Positions 55,884 to 64,000 of a DNA stretch of 64,000 nt are shown here, one piece after another. The stretch spans positions 5,828,001 to 5,892,000 of the forward strand of contig NC_133105.1 of NCBI RefSeq assembly GCF_022965805.1. The letters are read 5' to 3'. The position numbers and the translations under genes were made by a program. This DNA is from Primulina eburnea. Lineage: Eukaryota; Streptophyta; Magnoliopsida; Lamiales; Gesneriaceae. Under the pieces are notes generated by a model, which had not been told where the DNA came from, did not search any database, and saw only the letters and a list, made by a program, of their open reading frames with translations. Position 1 is the first letter of the stretch. Each line of letters starts with the position of its first letter.

Positions 55884-56627
55884 ATGCGACATTTCATTCC
55901 CAAGCTCCCAACCCATCCAACATCTGATTCCAGAGGATCATCAGAGATCAAAGCACTTGGCAACTATGAAAGTCGATCAAAATCATGCACGAAACACAGG
56001 ATGATCGGCCGTGAATTCCGATCGAATGGATACTCAAAACCAATAGTAGAAGGCAAGATGAAGATGTATCACAACTCACCGGTTTCGAGTGAATCGGATG
56101 AAAATGATCATATGGCAATTGCATATTCGAGAATTGAGAAGATAAGTAAAAAGACCATAAAAAAGAAATCAAAAGCTAGAATATTTTACTCCAGCATTTC
56201 ATCTCCAACGAGCTTCAACTCATCTTGTAGCTACAGTCATCCATTAAATACTACTATTGAAGAGCAACTTCATTCGAGAGAGAAAATGATGCAGCAGAAG
56301 CATATCGGACCACGAAGGTTTAAACGATTCGGCTCAAAAGAATGGAAAGATGATGAGTTGACAGTGCCACCACGCGAGTCTGCCGAAAGGAAACCAATAT
56401 CAGAGAGGTTAGTGCCACACATTGTGGTGAAGAGGTCAGTCGATCCCTACTGGGATTTCAAGAGATCGATGTTGGAAATGATTTGGGATCAAAAAATGTC
56501 TGATCCCAAGGAAATGGAAAACCTGTTGATGAGCTTCCTGTCTCTCAATTCAACACAGCATCATAAAGTCATCATAGAAGCTTTTGCAGAGATTTGGAAG
56601 GAAATGTATCGTGGATCATGGAACTAA
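55884..56627 (+). CDS. OVATE family protein (transcriptional repressor)
   Basis: A 247-residue frame without intron. The OVATE (DUF623) domain occupies about residues 180-243: VVKRSVDPYWDFKRSMLEMI, then the EMENLLMSFLSLNS segment and FAEIWKEMY. OVATE proteins act as repressors in growth and organ shape and bind TALE homeodomain and TRM proteins. The middle is basic with KKTIKKKSKARIFYSS, a motif seen in many members. The start at 55884 is the first ATG in this frame after stops at about 55830 and 55876. An overlapping frame from 55751 (MGRGNKYPLFFSTTSKF, to 55927) looks like an OVATE-type N-terminus, so the true start may lie there with an intron or a lost frame. A TRM-like gene is also in this window, but the two are over 20 kb apart. 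Confidence 0.83.
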   Translation: MRHFIPKLPTHPTSDSRGSSEIKALGNYESRSKSCTKHRMIGREFRSNGYSKPIVEGKMKMYHNSPVSSESDENDHMAIAYSRIEKISKKTIKKKSKARIFYSSISSPTSFNSSCSYSHPLNTTIEEQLHSREKMMQQKHIGPRRFKRFGSKEWKDDELTVPPRESAERKPISERLVPHIVVKRSVDPYWDFKRSMLEMIWDQKMSDPKEMENLLMSFLSLNSTQHHKVIIEAFAEIWKEMYRGSWN

Positions 56628-58534
56628 CTAGTCATGCAACTTAGGATGCAGTAATGTAATAAAAATATATTATTATTCCATTCACAGAAGCCCACGATCA
56701 CAAAAAAATAAAAATAAAAAAAATAAAATAAAAAATCAATTTATTACTAGTTACCAAAAAAAAGAAGGAAAAAAATGACAAAATCAATCTGGTCGGGGGC
56801 AAAATAGACCTCACACTCCTGAGCTTTTTGTGGGAAGCAGCAAATCCAGTATTATTGACAAGTTGGCCCTCAAATCCCTATATTAGTCAAAGCTGATTAG
56901 GGTTTTTCCGTTGATTTCCTGAAGCCGAGTCCGAAAATCAAATCAAGTAGTCCCCTACGAAGCTCCAGGAGCCGCCTTAGTTTTAGAGCAGACGCGTGGC
57001 TTGCATATATCATTCCTAATTTACGTGAATCACAAATCCAACGATTTAACACCACTAACCCTGAAACCGAAAACAGGTGTTAAATTGTGAGCTTTCTGTT
57101 GACATACCGTTGACGATAATTTTAAAACTTTGATCAAATTGCTCCCGTTCATCGATATTAATAAAGGTGAGATTTTTTTTTCAGTAAATTGTGATTGATG
57201 AAGAGGGATTTGGATTAGTGATGCCGGTAATGCGGTTTTGCCTTGCTCGTTATTTTATGTTTATTCGGATGGAAAAAGGATGTAGATATTGGGATTGGTT
57301 TCTGGTTAGTTTTTCATCTGAGATTAGTTTGGTGGCGATGGTGATTATAAACTGTGGTGGGAAATGAGGAAAATTTAATATTTCAGACTGTGGCGTTGTA
57401 AAGCTCTCTCTTTTTGCTCGGTAGGATTCTCTATGGCCTGTATTTGTGGATGAGTATTTTGCTGTATTCAATATTTGTTCTGTTTCTCGGTTTTCTTTGA
57501 TTTTCAAATGGACTACTCCAGCAGTCTCTAGCTTAGTAAAGTACATAATATAGACAAGCAGTTTGATCTAGAACATGCTACCTCTCTCCTGCGTGGTATT
57601 AAACTGTCATATGGAATTGGAAAATATTACTTATTGAAAATTGAGTATTGAATCAATTATTCGACTTAGTTTTAGTGTCATAAGTAGTTATTAGCTTTAG
57701 TTAGCTTCATATCCGATAGAAAATTGCCACTCTAGGAAATAGAGTGTTTCGATTCCTAATAAAAAATTAAAGCGCCTGATTTGGGACCGAGGAAGTAATT
57801 TATGTATTATATAACTCTTGTATTGTTCCCTGTTAGAAGCTAGATTCACTCGGTTTTCGTATGTAAGTTTATTTGTGCCACAATGCAATTTAACAATTTT
57901 TTTTGTTAAGAGTTGTGTTTTGTTTATTTTAAAGTTGTATTTTAGGTAGATTAGAAATGCATAAATAGGTGCAGATATACTGAGCAATTGGATTTTTTTG
58001 TATTCATTCTTCTCAAATTTCATAATGGAGTTTACTTTTCTCCTATCAATTTACTTTCTCGACACTTTTTATCTTTGTCGAAATTGTTGGATGTGGGGAT
58101 TGACGAATTGTAATAAATCTTGGAGATGTTTCTTGCTGTTAAATTTACATTTTTAATGAAAGAAAATATGTTTTAATATTGCACCACTTGTTCAAACAGA
58201 GGCTTGATAATTTAAGCATATAAATCATGGATTAAGTATCGTGAAGACCTAGATATTTTTGAAATCTCGCATGACACTTTAAAAATATGATGTTTGTTCT
58301 AAATTCCTAACAGTAATCAATAGAATAATGTCATATTATTTTTATCATCTTTACTTCATTGTTTTCACTTTCATTTGTCAGGTTTTCTTGTTCCATAACT
58401 TATCTTGGTGAGGAAAGGGCTCCTGGTTGCATGGTTATTGCATAGATGTATTGAAGCATGAGATTATCTTTTATTAGTAGTTCTCCTGGCTTCACCATTT
58501 GTAACAAAAAAGCTTCATCATTTGGGCCAAGGAA
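56628..58534. other. Probable promoter and 5' leader (with intron) of the PP2C gene
   Basis: Around 56890-57110 the sequence changes to a mixed-composition leader-like stretch (GGGTTTTTCCGTTGATTTCC). A long AT-rich stretch, probably a leader intron, leads to the ATG at 58535. Boundaries are not firm. The minus-strand frames here are not convincing. Confidence 0.4.
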
Positions 58535-61500
58535 ATGCCATCTAATTGTTTCTCAGCCCTTTCTCGCGTAATCTGGAAAGGAATCCGGGGAACAATATCT
58601 GGAAGAGAAGGTGGAATACGAGATCAGGTAGATATTTTGATTGACCAAGGGAAAAAGCTTATTGACCAATCAAATTCTTTATCCTCTGCGAAATTCACCG
58701 ATCTGCACGTATTTGTGCGTCCTGGCAGTCTTGCTGCCGCTCAGGCAAATTTGCATACAGCCAATCGAAGAAAGAATATTTCAGTTGTTGGAGCATTTTC
58801 TCGCACAATTTCTATACCTTCTGTATCAGGTCCTTCGTTTCAAGTTTGTGGATATCACATCGAATGTCTGCTATCAGAGCCTAATAAAGTTTTGGGCAAT
58901 AATTCTCAAAAGGAACTTATGTCTGTCTGTGGATCTAGGTCAGCTCTCACTCGCTGCTCTATCAGTAATTTGAACTCTAGGCCTGTTCAACCTGGTGTGG
59001 CTGCTTATCATTCTTTCAGTTCATACAGCAGAAGAAGCTTTGACATTAGTAGAAAAGTGAGCATGAGTTTGGGAAACAAAGAGCAGCCGAATAACTTCTT
59101 TCTCTATGGGTATTTCACATACAATGCTGTGAGGCGAAAGGGAAACGGCAATACATTCCTGGGATTTGGTTTTGAGGGTTTTCATCTATTATCACCTTCT
59201 TGTTCCTCGGCTGGGACTGCTCATGACGTGTCCTTTGAAAATTCTACTAGGGAGGAACAACATTTAAGTTTTGCAGATTCATCAGAGCTGTATGTTGATT
59301 TCATTCCATTTGATTTGTTATATTAACTAAGAGCTATACTTTTTTACATATTGTAATTTTCGAGTAGAGTTTCACCTCCACATTATGTCTTGGTTTGTGA
59401 TACTTTGATTTTGTTGTTGAATTTTTCTAACCCTTACAAGGGAAAAACTCCAAATTCATCAATTTTTGTAAAGAAAAGTTTGTGATCGCCCACATATTTC
59501 TGTATGACCTTTCTCCAACTGATTCATCCGTTTTAAAAAGTTTTTCCATCCGAGCATCATCTAATCCTACAGTTTTTCCTTCAGAGCATCATCTAATCAT
59601 ACATCCAGGTAGCAAATGAGGCCTTGCAGTTCTCATCAATCTCTATTCTGAAAGCATCGTGATGAGAGATCTGAAGCTTTTCTGCTATGTCGAATTATTT
59701 GCCATTTCTACTTTGGATTTATTCATCTTCTTGTATTCAGGAGCATCCCAGCGGGCAGGAGACTGAAACTAAAATCAGGGTCATGTTACCTGCCTCATCC
59801 TGACAAAGAAGAAACTGGTGGAGAGGATGCTCATTTCATTTGTACTGATAAACCAGCAATTGGTGTAGCTGATGGCGTTGGTGGATGGGCTGATCTTGGT
59901 GTCAATGCAGGGTATTATGCTCGTGAGTTAATGTCTAATTCGGTTAATGCAGTGCAAGATGAACCAAGAGGTTCCATTGACCCAGCCAGAGTCCTTGAGA
60001 AAGCCCATGCCAGCACAAAAGCGAAAGGGTCTTCCACTGCTTGTATTATTGCTCTGACAGATCAGGTATCCTGATGTATGCGTATAGATCTTTTATTATT
60101 ATCATTATTATATGCAATAGTTGACCAGCATGATTTGCTCATCTAAAGTTGCCCTAGGAACCTTAAGAAAATCATTTCTGCAAATTTTAGCTGTAATTTG
60201 TCCCTGATTTTTAAATGTTAAGATTTTATAAGAAACAATGGATAAGCTCAATGCTTGCAAGTTGCATGGCTTTTTTATTCGTGCTACCTTTCTTATGTAG
60301 GGTCTTCATGCCATTAATTTGGGGGATAGTGGGTTTATGGTAGTTAGAGATGGAAGTACAGTTTTTAGATCCCCTGTTCAGCAGCATGATTTCAATTATA
60401 CTTATCAGCTGGAGAGTGGTGACGCTGGAGATTTACCGAGCTCTGGACAGGTAGATTACCTCCTGTTTCCTTTATAGTTGCTTTCTGCTTATTGTTTTTC
60501 TAATACGTTCATAGATATAGCAATAACCATCATTATTCATCATACGCTTATTTTTTCATTGTGTTTATTTTCTCATGATGTCACACGCGCTTGGGAGCAT
60601 CTGTAATTTGTAAAGTGACTGGGTGAAAGTTATCTAGACTTTGGTAGCTCTCCAGTGTCTAGCATTTAATATTGCTGTGCGCTTTCCTTGCATTTTACAT
60701 TGTTTGATCGTGTGTATTAATTATTTTTTTTCATTGATGATTCGAGAACCGAAAAAAAGTACCTTGCAAGGTTTCAGAAACTTAGTTTTTGGAACTCTCA
60801 TCATTGATTAATTCTGCTTTCCGTGCATACTCACACTGCTGGATACTAATTCCTGCAAGATTTCAAGTATCTAATCCTGGATTTGAAAATATGCTATCTT
60901 CATTGACTCTTGTTTAATACTGGATGGATGTTGCACCTAGTCGTCATAACCAGCACCTGTCATGTGGATCCTTTATTCGAAGCATAGAATTGTACATAAA
61001 AACTGGTCCTGGCATATACCTGTGTGGGTATTTACCAGTAGCTTTTACCTACTTCCATGGCCCTTCCCCGATTCTATGTTCAACTTCATTTTCTATATAT
61101 TAGGACTTGTTCAATGTATTGACTCCGTCTTTGAAAATCTGAACCTTAATGGGAGTTCTCTATCTTTTTTGCCAAATGGATATTCCACTGTTTCTTTTCA
61201 TTAATGCTGTAGATTTTCACGCTTTGTGAGTAATTTTCCACGTGTTATATATTCTTAATTGGTTGTTCATCTCTTTATGATGTACCATTCAAATGTTATT
61301 TCTTTCTCCTTGAAGGCATAATATTGTCCATCACTTTCATCTGTGTTTACTTTTTACAGGACTTGTTATTATCTTGATGTTGGGGATGAAGTACGAACTA
61401 TCTGAAACTAATAGTGTGTTTAGATAGAGAAACTTTTAAAGTTAAAGGCGATAAAAGAACTGATGTTTCGATGAAGAATATCGTTTAAAGGGCTTACAAA

Positions 61501-62276
61501 CTCATTTTCCACAAGCCAGAAAATGTGGCTTTGAGGTTTATGATTAAGTTTATTCTTTAAAAACGAAAGAAAAATTTATTTCATCACATATCAAAATATT
61601 AAAATTCCTACTTTTTTGGGCAAAAGACCCTTAAAAAAGTCAAGCTTATTGAAGTGTTTTTTAAACTATGTTTGCTATCCAAACAGGTCTTAAATGGTCT
61701 TATGTGTTACACAGGTATTTACCGTCCCCATTGCTCCCGGAGATGTCATAATTGCTGGGACTGATGGCCTTTTTGACAATTTGTACAACAATGACATTAT
61801 TGCAGTTGTGGTCCATGCTGTGAGAGCTGGTTTAGCACCTCAAGTGACTGCACAGAAAATAGCAGCGTTGGCGCGGGAACGGGCACTTGACAAAAACCGG
61901 CAGACTCCTTTCTCTGCTGCAGCCCAAGAAGCTGGATTCCGTTATTATGGTGGGAAGCTTGACGATATCACTGTAGTTGTTTCTTTTATCACCAGTGACC
62001 AAAATGTATGGACTCCTTTCCTCCCAGATACACGCACACAGTTAGTTACACATATTGAGAATTTGTCTGTGTGCTTGCATTCTGTCAACTGTCACAGAAC
62101 TTCTCGCATTCTGTATTAGTTTGTTGTGGGGATATGACTTATTTCTTGCATTATTAGATGTAATTCCTTGTTTAGAAAAGTAGTCATCCTGATTTATTTT
62201 TTCCTGAAATCAAATTGTGATGGTCGTGCATGTTCTTGTCCAGGAGGAAGGCCTTCTAACGGACAGCTCTAAATAG
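58535..62276 (+). CDS. PP2C-type protein phosphatase (PP2C55-like)
   Basis: Exons 58535-59289, 59741-60065, 60301-60450, 61715-62005 and probably 62244-62276 give about 517 residues. Residues 1-250 are Ser-rich and poorly conserved, possibly an organelle-targeting or regulatory region. The phosphatase domain follows: [13 protein letters not shown] with the metal-binding aspartate, [32 protein letters not shown] and the last metal-binding [11 protein letters not shown]. It belongs to the SpoIIE/PP2C group of Mg/Mn-dependent Ser/Thr phosphatases that includes Arabidopsis PP2C55. The end is uncertain: a donor at 62006 joins to GAGGAAGGCC at 62244 and a stop, while reading through gives another 38 residues to 62119. 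A small MITE lies in the third intron. Confidence 0.87.
61411..61686. repeat. MITE-like element in PP2C intron 3
   Basis: The left end reads GTGTGTTTAGATAGAG and the right end GCTATCCAAACAGG, which are inverted (TGTTTAGATAG against TGTTTGGATAG). The body is AT-rich with no frame. Its length of about 275 bp and position just upstream of the splice acceptor are the only other notes. A hAT-type origin is possible. Confidence 0.6.
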
Positions 62277-62300
62277 AGAATCAGTGTTACCCGGTGTGAT

Positions 62301-62377
62301 TTTATTTTATGATGTTCCAAAGGTAATTTCATGGAATTATTTTATTTTATGATGTTCCAAAAGTAATTTCATGGAAT
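62301..62377. repeat. Tandem duplication of about 40 bp
   Basis: Two adjacent copies of ATTTTATGATGTTCCAAAGG followed by TAATTTCATGGAAT lie in the 3' flank of the PP2C gene. Confidence 0.85.
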
Positions 62378-63626
62378 GTTTTGGCCCTATGCTAAGGTTG
62401 ATGCATCCGTTTCATGATCGAGTTTATGTAGTTTTTGTATCGTATGCCAATCTTGTTCTCTTGTATATATACTTGCTTTGGGCATTTTGCGTGTAATTCT
62501 AACTCCCAGATTCTAAAAATCGATGTACATGGAAATAATCTGAGAAGGGTAGGTTTACTCCTTGTTTTGTTTGGTTTTGTTTGGAGAGTGTACCCATGGA
62601 TGCCACAATCTGGACCGTGGTTACCAACTTAATTCCTCGACTATGTTTCCATTTCTTTCCATAATTGCATGCTTTTTCTATGTGAATTAGTTAATAGTTA
62701 TTTTGTCTAGATCACTGAGATCACATTAAATTTATATCAATCTGAGTTGTGTCAGATTTATTATTAGATTAGTTTTTCCAACGTTTAGTTTTTCACTCGC
62801 AAGACTCCTCCAACCACAGATCTTATTGCAGCAAAATCGTGATCCTTAATTATTAATATGCATTTGTCATTCAGAATCAATATAACATGGTTAATTAATT
62901 CAACTCCACTTCAATAATGGAATGAATAATTTTTACATTTTACATTAAAAGGGGTGTGGATGCATTAAACCGACATAATTGCGATGAAATAACACTTCCA
63001 CTTGTGCTAAACATAAGTTTCTCTCAATTTAAAAAATTTATATTATTGACTTCTCACCGATGAGCGATGAGAAACAAGCAGATTCATCTTATTGTCATCT
63101 CTTGAAAATTTATTAATGGGACAATATTTTGTTGATCATTAATTAATGAATAATGAGCATGTCTCATATATTTATCTCTTGAAAGATTCGATCGATGTTT
63201 AAAGGGAAAAAACATATAAATAATAATAATAATTTTTTTTAAAAAAATAGGTTTGGTATGATTTATCACAGAATTAAACAGGGATCAGAGCTTAGTTGTC
63301 AACTGAATTAGGTAAAGGATGATGGCGCAGTCTATATGAGATTAAGTCAACTTTGATCTCAAGTTGATTTGGCTACACCAGCCAATAGGATTTTGAAGAA
63401 CAAACCACAATCAATGCTCTCGAAACATTCAATCGAACCTCCCTTGACCCATCAAACACACCAAAGCCCGAGACTTTGCCACTTCCTGCACACCTGAAAG
63501 AAAGTTGACACATCAATCGATCACTAAAGGAGGATAAAATCCATGGGTTTCTTGGAAGATTGTTGAGGTTTGGTGTTGTTTAAATTTTCTTTCTCGGGGT
63601 TGTGTAGGGGATATAGTTTCAAGGAA
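62378..63626. other. Intergenic
   Basis: The left part is probable PP2C 3' flank. The part from about 63400 to 63626 is the probable promoter and leader of the next gene. No other feature is seen. Confidence 0.5.
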
Positions 63627-63803
63627 ATGGCGGGTGGTCGGAAGGAGAGGAGCGGCCAATTGTCGAGCCGTGGATCTCGAATCGCTGCGGCAATTGGGAT
63701 CGGGGTTTTGGCGGGATGCATCTTCGCATTCTTGTTCCCACATGGGTTTGTCTCCTCCAAGCCGCCTACTGAAATTCTTCCGCTCTCCAAGTCTAATCTG
63801 GAG
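63627..63803 (+). CDS. First exon of a type II membrane protein, cut by the window edge
   Basis: The 59 codons start MAGGRKERSGQLSSRGSRI, a basic Ser/Arg-rich cytosolic head. A membrane segment follows, AAAIGIGVLAGCIFAFLFP, then HGFVSSKPPTEILPLSKS. The exon ends in GAG before GTGTGC, a plausible donor. A short basic head, one anchor and a Ser/Pro stem are typical of Golgi glycosyltransferases. The head resembles plant arabinosyltransferases of the RRA type, but one exon is not enough to say. The rest lies beyond 64000. Confidence 0.6.
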
Positions 63804-64000
63804 GTGTGCAATTCCGTTGTCGTTCCTTTTTGTTACTCTATTTTTTCCTTTAATTTGTTGGTTCCTCCGTGATTCTCATCGGTGGTTATCAAGGGGGAAT
63901 CCCAGGAGTTCCTTTAATTTTCGTGCTTTTTAGAAGGAATCTATATAAAATTCCATTTTGAGTTGTGCAACTACCCTTGGTGATTTCATAACGTATTGTT
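63804..64000 (+). other. Intron 1 of the membrane-protein gene (partial)
   Basis: T-rich sequence after the donor, running to the window edge. No exon is seen. Confidence 0.45.

Overview
The window is nuclear DNA of a flowering plant, almost certainly a eudicot. It has AT-rich intergenic DNA, short GT-AG introns, a TATAAATAG-type LTR promoter, nested LTR retrotransposons, many small inverted-repeat elements, and plant-only gene families (OVATE, TRM/DUF4378, DUF1195, a twin-arginine thylakoid-lumen precursor). A dispersed repeat built on GTGAGACCGTCTCAC reminds me of Lamiales genomes. That placement is recollection, not shown by the sequence.

Region 1 (1-13564) is a nest of retrotransposons. 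The host is a Tekay-like Ty3/gypsy chromovirus whose 5' part lies left of the window. A solo LTR in reverse orientation (673-2112, target duplication AGCTG) sits in its RT/RNase H coding region. A complete, very young Sirevirus-like Ty1/copia element (3112-10527) sits in its integrase region. All three LTR types carry arrays of GC-rich palindromes.

Region 2 (13565-30938) holds three copies of the GTGAGAC repeat, a tRNA-Ala(UGC), a six-exon gene for a predicted thylakoid-lumen protein, a broken LCMT-type methyltransferase pseudogene, a five-exon SEC14-like gene on the minus strand, a minus-strand locus of uncertain coding capacity (about 23.6-26.6 kb), and a long repeat-rich spacer.

Region 3 (30939-42518) holds a TRM-like DUF4378-family gene with two apparent frameshifts, a GH17 beta-1,3-glucanase with an X8 domain, and a tRNA-Glu(UUC).

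Region 4 (42918-47608) is the most unusual part. It is a 4.69-kb foldback element with a perfect 9-bp target duplication and Mutator-like ends. Its two arms are inverted tandem arrays of an approximately 230-bp unit.

Region 5 (47609-64000) holds a small RING-H2 E3 ligase, a one-exon fragment of dUTPase, a DUF1195 membrane protein, an OVATE family protein, a PP2C phosphatase, and the first exon of a type II membrane protein cut by the window edge. The host genes look like unrelated single-copy neighbours, and no shared pathway is evident. Exon boundaries were placed by eye from splice signals, reading frame and family similarity.
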